Shown here: piece by piece, positions 35,120 through 42,528 of the stretch
Layout of the letters: each line of letters opens with the position of its first letter
Position numbering within the stretch: the stretch's first letter is position 1
Assembly (NCBI RefSeq): GCF_041228405.1
Contig: NZ_CP133888.1
Location: 1,054,001 to 1,118,000, forward strand
DNA from: Salinilacustrithrix flava
GTDB lineage: Bacteria; Actinomycetota; Acidimicrobiia; Acidimicrobiales; Salinilacustritrichaceae
Direction: 5' to 3'
DNA length: 64,000 bases
The notes under the pieces: model-generated
The model's database searches: none
Told to the model about the DNA's origin: nothing
The model's input: only the letters and a program-made list of their open reading frames with translations
Position numbers and translations under genes: made by a program

Positions 35120-35902
35120 GTGGACGCCCACACCCTGCGGGAGCTTCTCGACGACGTCGCTGCCGGTCGCGTCGATCCGGATGCCGCGGTCACCCGCCTG
35201 CGCCGCCTCCCCTTCGCCGACCTCGGGCACGCCCGGGTCGACCACCACCGGGCGCTGCGCCAGGGCCTGGCCGAGGCCGTCTACGGGCCGGGCAAGACAC
35301 CCGAGCAGTGCGCCGCGATCGTGACCGAGCTGCTGTCCGTGGGTGCGGACTCCACCGGCGCCGCCCGTCCCGTCCTGCTCACCCGGGTCGACGAGGCCCA
35401 GGCGAGCGCGGCCCTGGCCGCCAACCCCGACGGCGATCGGGTCGGCGACACCGTCATCTGGCGGGCCGCCGAACCCGACGCCCGCTTCCGGGTCGTCGTC
35501 GCCGCCGCCGGCACCGCCGACCTGTCCGTCGCCGACGAGTGCGCGGCCGTGCTCGCCGCCCACGGCGTGGCCGCCCAGCGCCTCAACGACGTGGGGGTGG
35601 CCGGCGTGCACCGCCTGCTGGGCTCGGTCGACGACGTGGCCGAGGCCGACGTCGTGGTCGTGGTCGCCGGCATGGAGGGCGCGCTGGCCTCCTTGGTCGG
35701 CGGCATCACCGGCGCACCGGTCGTCGCCGTGCCCACCTCGGTCGGCTACGGATCGTCGTTCGAGGGCGTCACCGCGCTGCTCGCCATGCTGTCCTCCTGC
35801 GCCGCCGGCGTCACCGTGGTCGGCATCGACAACGGCTACGGCGCAGCGTGCGCCGCGCTTCGGCTCCTCGGCACCATGGACCGCCGGTCGGTCAAGGCGT
35901 GA
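35120..35902 (+). CDS. larB: nickel-pincer cofactor biosynthesis protein LarB
   Basis: A 260-residue protein with an N-terminal helical region (LRELLDDVAAGRVDPDAAVTRLRRLPFADLG) and a C-terminal AIR-carboxylase-like domain (VGVAGVHRLL; GMEGALASLVGG; PTSVGYGSSFEGVTALLAML). LarB carboxylates and activates nicotinic acid adenine dinucleotide in making the nickel-pincer nucleotide. The GTG start lies 19 nt from the divergent pheA. larC follows after 10 nt. No larE or larA is in the window. Confidence 0.93.
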   Translation: MDAHTLRELLDDVAAGRVDPDAAVTRLRRLPFADLGHARVDHHRALRQGLAEAVYGPGKTPEQCAAIVTELLSVGADSTGAARPVLLTRVDEAQASAALAANPDGDRVGDTVIWRAAEPDARFRVVVAAAGTADLSVADECAAVLAAHGVAAQRLNDVGVAGVHRLLGSVDDVAEADVVVVVAGMEGALASLVGGITGAPVVAVPTSVGYGSSFEGVTALLAMLSSCAAGVTVVGIDNGYGAACAALRLLGTMDRRSVKA

Positions 35903-35912
35903 AGGGTCCGGC

Positions 35913-37136
35913 ATGAGCGAGCGCATCGCCTGGTTCCACGCGTTCTCCGGCATCGCCGGCGACATGGCGCTCGGGGCCTGCATCGACGCCGGCGCCGACC
36001 TCGGCGAGGTCCGCTCGATGCTCGCCGGCCTCGACGTCCCGGGGTGGACCCTGCGCACCGAGCGGGTCCTGCGGGGCGGGCTGCAGGCCACCCACGCCGT
36101 CGTCGAGGTGTCCGACGACGCCCACGCCCGGTCCGCCGGCGACATCATCGCCCTGGTCGAGCGCTCCCGGCTGCCCGAGCGCGTGCGGTCCCGGGCCGTG
36201 GCCACCTTCCGGGCGCTGGCCGAGGCCGAGGCCGGCCTCCACGGCGAGCACCCCGACCACGTCCACCTCCACGAGGTCGGCGGTCACGACGCCATCGTCG
36301 ACGTCGTCGGCACCTGCGCCGCCCTCGAGCTGCTCGGCGTCGACCTCGTGCTGGCAGGCCCCGTCGCCACCGGGGTCGGCACGACCCGGTCGGCCCACGG
36401 CACGATCCCGGTGCCCGCGCCGGCCGTCGTGGCCCTGCTCGCCGGCGCCCCGGTCACCCACGTCGACGTGGGGGTGGAGCTGACCACCCCGACGGGTGCG
36501 GCGCTGCTGCGGGCCCTGGTCGGTGGTTGGGGCCCGATGCCGGCGATGACCATCGTCGGTTCGGGCTACGGGGCCGGGACGCGAGAGCTGGCGGAGCGGG
36601 TCAACGCCGTGCAGCTGGTGCTCGGTGACGCCACCGTGGCCGACCCGACCGGCACCGGCGACGGCCAGCCCATGGTCGAGCTCGCCGTCAACGTCGACGA
36701 CGCCACCGGCGAGCAGCTCGCCCACGCCATCGCCCAGCTCATGGAGGCCGGCGCGGCCGACGCCTGGCTCACGCCGATCATCATGAAGAAGGGCCGCCCC
36801 GGCCACGTGGTCAACGTGCTCGCAGACCAGGCCCTGGCGCCGGCGCTCAGCGCGGTGCTCACCACCGAGACCGGCTCGCTCGGCGTCCGGTCCCGCCCGG
36901 TCGACCGCTGGCCCACCGCCCGCCACTTCGACTCCGTCGACGTCGACGGCCACCCGGTCCGCATCAAGGTCACGCCAGCTCGCACCAAGGTGGAGCACGA
37001 CGACGCCGCCGAGGTCGCCAAGCGCACCGGCCGGCCGCTGCGGGAGGTCGTGTCGCTGGCCGAGGAGGCCGCCCGCCGGCGCCAGCGCGTGCCGCACCCG
37101 GCCGACCCGGACTTCTCCCCCGACGAGCCCGCCTGA
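35913..37136 (+). CDS. larC: nickel insertion protein LarC
   Basis: A 407-residue single-chain LarC, the CTP-dependent enzyme that inserts nickel into the pincer cofactor. The N-terminal half has FHAFSGIAGDMALGA and HVHLHEVGGHDAIVDVVG. The C-terminal half has VNVDDATGEQLAHA and TPIIMKKGRPGHVV. Unlike lactobacilli, where larC is split by a programmed frameshift, the frame here is continuous. It forms an operon with larB and probably the small DUF4031 gene 14 nt downstream. Confidence 0.93.
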   Translation: MSERIAWFHAFSGIAGDMALGACIDAGADLGEVRSMLAGLDVPGWTLRTERVLRGGLQATHAVVEVSDDAHARSAGDIIALVERSRLPERVRSRAVATFRALAEAEAGLHGEHPDHVHLHEVGGHDAIVDVVGTCAALELLGVDLVLAGPVATGVGTTRSAHGTIPVPAPAVVALLAGAPVTHVDVGVELTTPTGAALLRALVGGWGPMPAMTIVGSGYGAGTRELAERVNAVQLVLGDATVADPTGTGDGQPMVELAVNVDDATGEQLAHAIAQLMEAGAADAWLTPIIMKKGRPGHVVNVLADQALAPALSAVLTTETGSLGVRSRPVDRWPTARHFDSVDVDGHPVRIKVTPARTKVEHDDAAEVAKRTGRPLREVVSLAEEAARRRQRVPHPADPDFSPDEPA

Positions 37137-37150
37137 GTGCTCCTCCTCCC

Positions 37151-37399
37151 GTGATCCTGGTCGACCAGGCGATCTGGCCGTGGCGGGGCATGCGCTGGGC
37201 CCACCTGGTGTCGGACGAGTCCTACGACGAGCTGCACGAGTTCGCCGACCGCCTCGGCATCCCCCGCCGGGCGTTCCAGGGCGACCACTACGACGTGCCC
37301 GCCCACATCCGCGACGAGGCGATCGCGCTCGGGGCCGAGGCGGTCGACGCCCGGGTCCTGGTCCGTCGACTGCGGGCTGCCGGACTCCGCAAGCGCTGA
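37151..37399 (+). CDS. DUF4031 domain protein
   Basis: An 82-residue protein matching DUF4031: ILVDQAIWPWRGMRWAHLVSD at the start, then an EELHEFADRLGIPRRAFQ-like helix, an HYD motif and a C-terminal basic helix. Function is unknown. It is 14 nt after larC on the same strand and ends at palindrome copy 3. Confidence 0.85.
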   Translation: MILVDQAIWPWRGMRWAHLVSDESYDELHEFADRLGIPRRAFQGDHYDVPAHIRDEAIALGAEAVDARVLVRRLRAAGLRKR

Positions 37400-37409
37400 C
37401 CGCCGCGCA

Positions 37410-37460
37410 CGACACCACAACTGCCAGAACGCCTTCGTGGAACTGGCAGTTGTGGTGTCG
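37410..37460. repeat. CTGCCAG-family palindrome, copy 3
   Basis: Perfect 18-bp inverted arms CGACACCACAACTGCCAG (37410-37427) and CTGGCAGTTGTGGTGTCG (37443-37460), with a 15-nt loop, between convergent stops. The strongest copy of the family and probably a bidirectional terminator. Confidence 0.85.
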
Positions 37461-37468
37461 CGGCGGGA

Positions 37469-38107
37469 TCAGCCGAGGGACGCGAGCTCGGAGGAGATGT
37501 TGATGCGGGCCCGGGCCTCCCAGCGCTCCCGACCGACGATGGTGCGGAAGATGCGGGGCCGGTCGAGGAAGGAGCGCAGCACGGCTCGTCGTCCGGCGCG
37601 CCAGGCGTCGTCGTCGACGTGCGCGTACTCCTGGCGCACCGCCGTCGCGTAGGCCACGTAGCCGTCCTCGTCGCTGGCCAGCACGGCGAGGTCGGCGTCG
37701 CAGAGCAGGGCCCCGTTGCGGTCGCCCGGCAGGGGATCGTGGTCGGCGGTGAGGCAGACCAGCCGGCAGACCTCGCCGACGGCGGTGAGGGACGCTCCCA
37801 TCGATTCGAGCGTCCGGCGGGCCAGCACCGCGGACGAGCCCTCGTTGGCGCCGGCCGGCGCGGTCGGGTCGTAGACGGCGTCGTGGTACCAGGCGGCGAG
37901 CACGGTGGTGGCCCAGTCGTCACCGTTGCCGTGGATGGCGAGCACGGCGTCGACGACCCCGGAGGTGTGGGCCAGGACGTGGTGGTGGCGGCCCGGGGCA
38001 CGGTGGCGCTCGACCAGGTCGGCGTAGGCCGCGACCCGGTCGCCGGCCACGGCGCCGACGGCGTCGAGGGCGGCGTCCCATCGCTCGTCGGGGGTCTCCA
38101 GCGTCAC
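37469..38107 (-). CDS. HD-domain metal-dependent phosphohydrolase
   Basis: A 212-residue protein of the predicted HD-superfamily phosphohydrolase group. The metal-binding elements are H...RHHHVLAHT, then AAWYHDAVYD (the HD doublet), and CDADLAVLASDEDGY further on. The substrate is unknown. The GTG at 38107 gives full length. It lies between palindromes copy 3 (3' side) and copy 4 (5' side). Confidence 0.85.
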   Translation of the reverse strand: MTLETPDERWDAALDAVGAVAGDRVAAYADLVERHRAPGRHHHVLAHTSGVVDAVLAIHGNGDDWATTVLAAWYHDAVYDPTAPAGANEGSSAVLARRTLESMGASLTAVGEVCRLVCLTADHDPLPGDRNGALLCDADLAVLASDEDGYVAYATAVRQEYAHVDDDAWRAGRRAVLRSFLDRPRIFRTIVGRERWEARARINISSELASLG

Positions 38108-38131
38108 GGCGGGAGTCTGCCAGCGCAGCGA

Positions 38132-38177
38132 GTTCTGGCAGCGACTGCGGAACGCGTTCCGTGGTCGCTGCCAGAAC
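38132..38177. repeat. CTGCCAG-family palindrome, copy 4
   Basis: Arms GTTCTGGCAGCGAC (38132-38145) and GTCGCTGCCAGAAC (38164-38177) enclose a second perfect palindrome CGGAACGCGTTCCG (38148-38161). The whole 46-nt element is symmetrical except for two TG dinucleotides. It lies between two minus-strand genes. Confidence 0.85.
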
Positions 38178-38198
38178 GCATCCGGGGTGCGGTCCGGC

Positions 38199-39011
38199 TC
38201 AGATGGTGTAGGCGGCGTTGGCCAGGACCCGCGTGCCGAGGTCCTGGTCGCCCTCGATGGTGACGTCGGGGTGGGACGCATCGCCCGGGCGGCGGCCGGC
38301 GGCGTAGCGGAACCACAGCAGGGTCGGGATCGTGATGGTGGTGGTCGGGTCCTCCAGGTCGTCGACGACGGTGGCCCGCCCGTCCACCCGGACGTCGATG
38401 GTCCGCTCGGTGTCACCGGTGAGCCGGAGCCGCACCGACTGACCCTCGGCGGCGCCCGCCTTCTTGCCGATGACGAACCCGACCGCGCCGGTGTGCTCGT
38501 CGAGGCTGACGTCGACGGCGTGCCCGCTGGCGTGGCCGGGCAGGTCGAGCGCCTCGCGCGCGTCCTGCTCGTGGATCCAGCAGTCGAACACCCGGATCTG
38601 CATGAAGCGTCCGTAGGTGTCCTGGCCGGCGGGCGTGAACGACTCGGCGTCGAAGTCGGCCTGGGTCATGGCCTCGAGCGCCGCAACGCGCTCGGCGACC
38701 ACGGCCTCCAGCTCGGCCAGCACCTCGGCGCCGGAGCGGTCCCGCCGGTGGGCGATGGCGACCTCGTTGAACTCGCCGATCTCGTTGTGCAGGTGCGGCG
38801 CGTCGCCGACGTCGATGGCTTCGTCGGGACGGCCGAGCAGCATCAGCTCGGTGCCGATCACGTGGCTGTAGAGGTCCTTCACCGTCCAGCCGGGGCACTC
38901 GCTGGCGGTGTCCCACTGGTCGTCGCCGAGCTGTCGGCCGAGCTCGATCAGGGCGTCGAACTGCTCGACGAGGGCGGCGACGAGGGTGTCTCGATCGGAT
39001 GCGGCAGGCAT
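38199..39011 (-). CDS. mycothiol-dependent maleylpyruvate isomerase family enzyme
   Basis: A 270-residue DinB-fold protein of the MDMPI group. The N-terminal four-helix bundle has the ECPGWTVKDLYSHVIGTE motif (metal His) and FDCWIHEQDAR (second His and acidic residue). A C-terminal SCP2-like domain follows (RLRLTGDTERTIDVRVDG). The group includes mycothiol-dependent isomerases and transferases, which fits an actinobacterium. The real substrate is unknown. TAGGGT lies 7 nt before the ATG. The desaturase gene is 21 nt upstream on the same strand but each seems to have its own start signal. Confidence 0.9.
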   Translation of the reverse strand: MPAASDRDTLVAALVEQFDALIELGRQLGDDQWDTASECPGWTVKDLYSHVIGTELMLLGRPDEAIDVGDAPHLHNEIGEFNEVAIAHRRDRSGAEVLAELEAVVAERVAALEAMTQADFDAESFTPAGQDTYGRFMQIRVFDCWIHEQDAREALDLPGHASGHAVDVSLDEHTGAVGFVIGKKAGAAEGQSVRLRLTGDTERTIDVRVDGRATVVDDLEDPTTTITIPTLLWFRYAAGRRPGDASHPDVTIEGDQDLGTRVLANAAYTI

Positions 39012-39018
39012 GGGTCGG

Positions 39019-39024
39019 ACCCTA
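39019..39024 (-). promoter_or_regulatory. leaderless -10 box TAGGGT
   Basis: TAGGGT on the minus strand, 7 nt before the ATG at 39011. Confidence 0.5.
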
Positions 39025-39032
39025 TGGCCTCG

Positions 39033-40034
39033 CTACTGGTCGGGGCGGCTGGACAGGTCCCGCCAGAGGGCGCGGTAGGTGGGGTACACGTAGCCGTCGG
39101 TGACCCAGCCGGCGGCGACCAGCTCCTCGTGCAGCTTCGGCAGGTTGCGGAACGGGACGCCCATGTCGACGTGGTGGGCCAGGTGCCAGCCGGTGTTGAA
39201 CGGGGCGATCCAGAAGCGAGCCAGCAGGTTCTGGCGCACGTGGTGCGTGGTCTGGCGACGGTCGGGCGATGCCTGCAACCCGCCGTGCTCGGCGATGGAG
39301 CGCAGGCGGTTGACGACCCGCCAGATGGTGAGCCACGACCCGAGCCACAGCACCGGGTAGGTGAGCGCGCCGACGGCGCCGACGGCCAGCACGCCCCACG
39401 TGGTGAGCACGGCGGCGAGCACGACCTGGGCGACCACGATCTTGCGGGCGATGCCGAAGCCCTGCTCCTTGCGCACCGCCTGGAGGAGGACCTTCAGGCT
39501 CTTCCAGCCCGACGTGCCCCGCAGGTCCCGCCACAGCTTGCGCTTCAGCGACGCCCGGGTGATCGGGTAGCCCTGGTACAGGTTGAGGTCGGGCTCCTCG
39601 GGGCCGAACTCCTCCCGGTGGTGGGCGAAGTGGCTGCGGCGGTACAGCTCCATCGGCACGAAGGCGGGGTAGGCGGCGAGCCAGCGGCCGACCGCGTCGT
39701 TCATCCGCTTGTTCGTGAAGAGCAGCTTGTGGGCGGCCTCGTGCATGAGGATCGCCATGCGGGCGTGCACCGCGCCCATGAGCACGAAGGACGCGACCCA
39801 GGCCACTGGGTGGTCGAGGTGCAGGGCCACCGCGATCGTGACGGCGGCGTGGCCCCAGGTGAGCAGCACCGAGCCGACGTTGCGCACGTCGTCGATCTGG
39901 CGGAGGCCGTCGCGGATCTCCCGGATCGGCTTCCCGGTCGGCCCCAGGCGGTCCGTGGGCAGGACGTCCGGCAGCACCTCGGGCGGGGGGACCATGCTGG
40001 TCCGGATGCCTGCATCGCGATCGGTCACGGCCAT
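39033..40034 (-). CDS. membrane fatty acid desaturase-type enzyme
   Basis: A 333-residue integral membrane diiron desaturase/hydroxylase. Three histidine boxes are HEAAH (98-102), HFAHH (135-139) and WHLAHH near residue 288. Four hydrophobic helices surround them. It would introduce a double bond or hydroxyl into a lipid acyl chain. TAAGAT lies 6 nt before the ATG, consistent with a leaderless mRNA. The start is only 26 nt from the divergent PaaX-like regulator, which may therefore control it. Confidence 0.9.
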   Translation of the reverse strand: MAVTDRDAGIRTSMVPPPEVLPDVLPTDRLGPTGKPIREIRDGLRQIDDVRNVGSVLLTWGHAAVTIAVALHLDHPVAWVASFVLMGAVHARMAILMHEAAHKLLFTNKRMNDAVGRWLAAYPAFVPMELYRRSHFAHHREEFGPEEPDLNLYQGYPITRASLKRKLWRDLRGTSGWKSLKVLLQAVRKEQGFGIARKIVVAQVVLAAVLTTWGVLAVGAVGALTYPVLWLGSWLTIWRVVNRLRSIAEHGGLQASPDRRQTTHHVRQNLLARFWIAPFNTGWHLAHHVDMGVPFRNLPKLHEELVAAGWVTDGYVYPTYRALWRDLSSRPDQ

Positions 40035-40040
40035 TGCCCT

Positions 40041-40046
40041 ATCTTA
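40041..40046 (-). promoter_or_regulatory. leaderless -10 box TAAGAT
   Basis: TAAGAT on the minus strand, 6 nt before the desaturase ATG at 40034. The box lies in the 26-nt gap shared with the regulator gene. Confidence 0.5.
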
Positions 40047-40060
40047 CAGTTCCTCTGCGC

Positions 40061-40849
40061 GTGTCGAACAAGCGTGACATCGAGACCCGGCCGCTCACCG
40101 CTCGCTCGGTGATCGCGTCCACGCTCCTCGGCGTGGACCCGCCGCGGCTGCCGACGCTCGCCCTGGTCCGCTCCGGCGAGCTCTTCGGGCTCTCCGAGGG
40201 CGCCACCCGCACCGCGCTGTCCCGCATGGCCGCCGCCGGGGACCTCGAGGCCGATGGCACCGGCTACCGCCTGGCCGGCCCCCTGCTCGACCGCCACGCC
40301 CGCCAGCAGACCGCTCGCGACGCCGCACCCCGGCCCTGGGACGGCACCTGGGAGCTGGCCGTGGTCCCCGACGGTCGCCGGACCGCCGTCGAACGGGCCC
40401 GCCTGCGCGACGCCGCGCGCCGGCTGCGCCTGGCCGAGGTCCGCGAGGGGTGCTGGGCCCGTCCCGACAACCTCGACCCCGCCCGGTCCCCGACCGAGCG
40501 CGCCGTCGTCGACGCGCAGTGCCTGATCCTGCGGGGGGCCCGGCCCGGCGACGCCGATGCCCTCGTCGCCGCCTTCGACCCCGAGGGCTGGGCCGCGACC
40601 GCCCGCGTGCTGCTCGACGCGATGGCCCGGGCCCAGCCGGCGCTCGACGACCGGGACGCCGAGGTGCTGGCCACCACCTTCCACATCGACGCTGCGGTGG
40701 TGCGGCACCTCCTCGCCGACCCCGCCCTGCCCGTCGAGCTCGAGCCGCCCGACTGGCCGGCCCGGTCGCTGCGAGACGCCTTCGCCCGCTTCGACGAGGG
40801 GTTCAAGGCCACGTGGCGGGCCTGGTACCGCACCTTCGAGCCGGGCTGA
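40061..40849 (+). CDS. PaaX-like transcriptional regulator
   Basis: A 262-residue regulator with an N-terminal winged helix (TARSVIASTLLG...LFGLSEGATRTALSRMAAAGDLE). The PaaX-type middle (RPWDGTWELAVVP; RLRDAARRLRLAEVREGCWARPDN) and C-terminal domain follow. PaaX proteins repress phenylacetate or other aromatic catabolism; related ones control lipid genes. No paa genes are here, and the adjacent divergent desaturase is the most likely target (inference). GTG 40061 is chosen because it sits 10 codons before the helix-turn-helix domain. Confidence 0.83.
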   Translation: MSNKRDIETRPLTARSVIASTLLGVDPPRLPTLALVRSGELFGLSEGATRTALSRMAAAGDLEADGTGYRLAGPLLDRHARQQTARDAAPRPWDGTWELAVVPDGRRTAVERARLRDAARRLRLAEVREGCWARPDNLDPARSPTERAVVDAQCLILRGARPGDADALVAAFDPEGWAATARVLLDAMARAQPALDDRDAEVLATTFHIDAAVVRHLLADPALPVELEPPDWPARSLRDAFARFDEGFKATWRAWYRTFEPG

Positions 40850-40893
40850 TGCGGACCCTCAGGTCCGAGCCGGTTCGTGCCGACAACGCAGAC

Positions 40894-41643
40894 ATGCACA
40901 TCGGAGGGAGGTCGACCCGACGCCTCGTCGCGCTCGGCATCGCGCTCGCCCTCCTCCTCGGGGCGTGCGGTGGCTCCGACGCCGACGTCGCGTCCGACGG
41001 CGACCGCCCCACCGAGCAGCGGGACCGGGAGCGGGAGCGCGACCGCGACGGGGATCCCGACGACGAGGACTCAGACGACGAGGTCGCCGCCGCCACCACC
41101 AGCTCCACGACGTCCACCACGACGACGACGACCACCACCACGACGACGGTGCCGCCGACCACCGCCGCACCCACCACGCAGCCGCCCCCTCCCCCGACGA
41201 CGGCGCCACCTCCCCCGCCGCCACCCACGACCGCGCCACCGCCACCGCCGTCGGGGCCCCGGAACGGCACCAGGAACACGGGCTGCGAGCAGTACATGTA
41301 CAACCAGATCAACGCGGCGCGGGCCAACGCCGGCCGGGGCGGGCTGACCTTCGACACCGGCATCCAGTACATCGCCGTGGGTTGGTCCGACGAGATGTCC
41401 GGCAGCCAGACCCTGCGCCACAACCCCAACTACGGGGACCAGATCGTGCGGCACCGCGACTACCGCACCGCCGGCGAGAACGTGGGCCGGGGCTACGAGC
41501 AGGGCTCGCTGTTCCAGGCGTTCATGAACTCCCCCGGCCACCGGGCCAACATCGAGTCCACCGCCTACAGCCACGTCACCGTCGGCTGCCTCACCGACGC
41601 CGGCGGCCAGCTCTGGGTGACCCAGAACTTCTGGGGCTCCTGA
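40894..41643 (+). CDS. CAP/SCP-domain lipoprotein with Thr/Pro-rich stalk
   Basis: A 249-residue exported lipoprotein. Signal peptide STRRLVALGIALALLLGAC ends in lipobox LGAC. A charged segment follows (RDRERERDRDGD), then a stalk of Thr runs and Pro runs broken by TTAP (about 70-125), then a CAP domain (QTLRHNP; TAGENVGRGY; NSPGHRANIES) with the usual His/Glu pattern. The stalk should carry the domain through the cell wall. The start is uncertain: an ATG at 40849 overlaps the PaaX-like stop as TGATG and would lengthen the n-region by 15 residues. The second CAP lipoprotein of the window. Confidence 0.83.
   Translation: MHIGGRSTRRLVALGIALALLLGACGGSDADVASDGDRPTEQRDRERERDRDGDPDDEDSDDEVAAATTSSTTSTTTTTTTTTTTVPPTTAAPTTQPPPPPTTAPPPPPPPTTAPPPPPSGPRNGTRNTGCEQYMYNQINAARANAGRGGLTFDTGIQYIAVGWSDEMSGSQTLRHNPNYGDQIVRHRDYRTAGENVGRGYEQGSLFQAFMNSPGHRANIESTAYSHVTVGCLTDAGGQLWVTQNFWGS
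41098..41265 (+). repeat. low-complexity ACS/CCS codon run
   Basis: Simple-sequence DNA encoding the Thr-run and Pro-run stalk of the CAP lipoprotein. Near-repeats of ACGACG, ACCACC and CCGCCA make it prone to length change. Confidence 0.8.
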
Positions 41644-41753
41644 ACCGTGCTGATGGCGGTCTGCTCCGCAGCGCCGCGTGCCGGCTGCTCGCTGGCGCTC
41701 CCGACGCCGGCCGGCACCCAGATCGCCGGGCCAGGACGGGGCGTCGGCGCCCG

Positions 41754-41759
41754 TAGGCT
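41754..41759 (+). promoter_or_regulatory. leaderless -10 box TAGGCT
   Basis: TAGGCT with 6 nt to the ATG at 41766. Confidence 0.5.
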
Positions 41760-41765
41760 CCGGAC

Positions 41766-42479
41766 ATGACGGATCGCCTGTACTTCCGCCAGCTGCTCGC
41801 CGGGCGCGACTTCGCCCAGGGGGACATGATCGCCCGCCAGATGGTGAACTTCGTCTACCTGGTCGGCGACCGGGAGACCGGCGAGGCCGTCGCCATCGAC
41901 CCGGCCTACGACGTGCAGGGCCTGGTCGACGTGCTCGCCGAGGACGGCATGCGCCTCACGGGTGCCCTCGCCACCCACTACCACCCTGACCACGTGGGCG
42001 GGGACATGATGGGCCACTCCATCCAGGGCGTCGCCGACCTGCTCGCCATCGCCCCGGTGCCGATCCACATCCAGGAGGAGGAGAAGCCCTGGGTGCAGCG
42101 GGTCACCGGCGCCAGCGACACCGACCTGGTCACCCACGTCTCGGGCGACACCGTGATGGTCGGCGAGATCCCCATCGAGCTCATCCACACGCCCGGCCAC
42201 ACCCCGGGCAGCCAGTGCTTCCTCGTCGACAACCGCCTGGTCGCCGGCGACACCCTGTTCCTCGAGGGCTGCGGGCGCACCGACCTGCCCGGCGGCGACG
42301 CCGGCCAGCTCTACGAGTCGCTCACCCAGAAGCTGGCGAAGGTGCCCGACGACGCCACCCTCTTCCCCGGCCACCTGTACTCCCCGGAGCCGTCGGCCCC
42401 GATGGAGGAGGTCCGCCGGTTCAACATGGTGTTCCAGCCCGCCGACAAGGACACGTTCCTGCGCATGTTCGGGCGCTGA
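41766..42479 (+). CDS. metallo-beta-lactamase-fold hydrolase (glyoxalase II-like)
   Basis: A 237-residue MBL-fold hydrolase. The metal motif THYHPDH (His71, His73, Asp75, His76) is followed by HTPGHTPGS, AGDTLFLEGCGRTDLPGG and FPGHLY, the set seen in glyoxalase II and persulfide dioxygenase-like proteins. Cytosolic. It probably hydrolyses a thioester or oxidises a low-molecular-weight persulfide. It is monocistronic, with TAGGCT 6 nt before the start. A half copy of the palindrome family lies just after the stop. Confidence 0.9.
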   Translation: MTDRLYFRQLLAGRDFAQGDMIARQMVNFVYLVGDRETGEAVAIDPAYDVQGLVDVLAEDGMRLTGALATHYHPDHVGGDMMGHSIQGVADLLAIAPVPIHIQEEEKPWVQRVTGASDTDLVTHVSGDTVMVGEIPIELIHTPGHTPGSQCFLVDNRLVAGDTLFLEGCGRTDLPGGDAGQLYESLTQKLAKVPDDATLFPGHLYSPEPSAPMEEVRRFNMVFQPADKDTFLRMFGR

Positions 42480-42481
42480 GG

Positions 42482-42505
42482 CGCGACACCCGCACTGCCA
42501 GAACC
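42482..42505. repeat. CTGCCAG-family half repeat, copy 6
   Basis: GCGACACCCGCACTGCCAGA followed by ACC resembles the left arm of copy 3; no clear right arm. It lies between convergent stop codons. Confidence 0.6.
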
Positions 42506-42528
42506 GGAGGGGCGGGGCTCCGTGGCGG

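Noticed and set aside
41098..41265. CRISPR-like or mobile repeat
   Set aside because: It is in-frame low-complexity Thr/Pro coding sequence of a lipoprotein.
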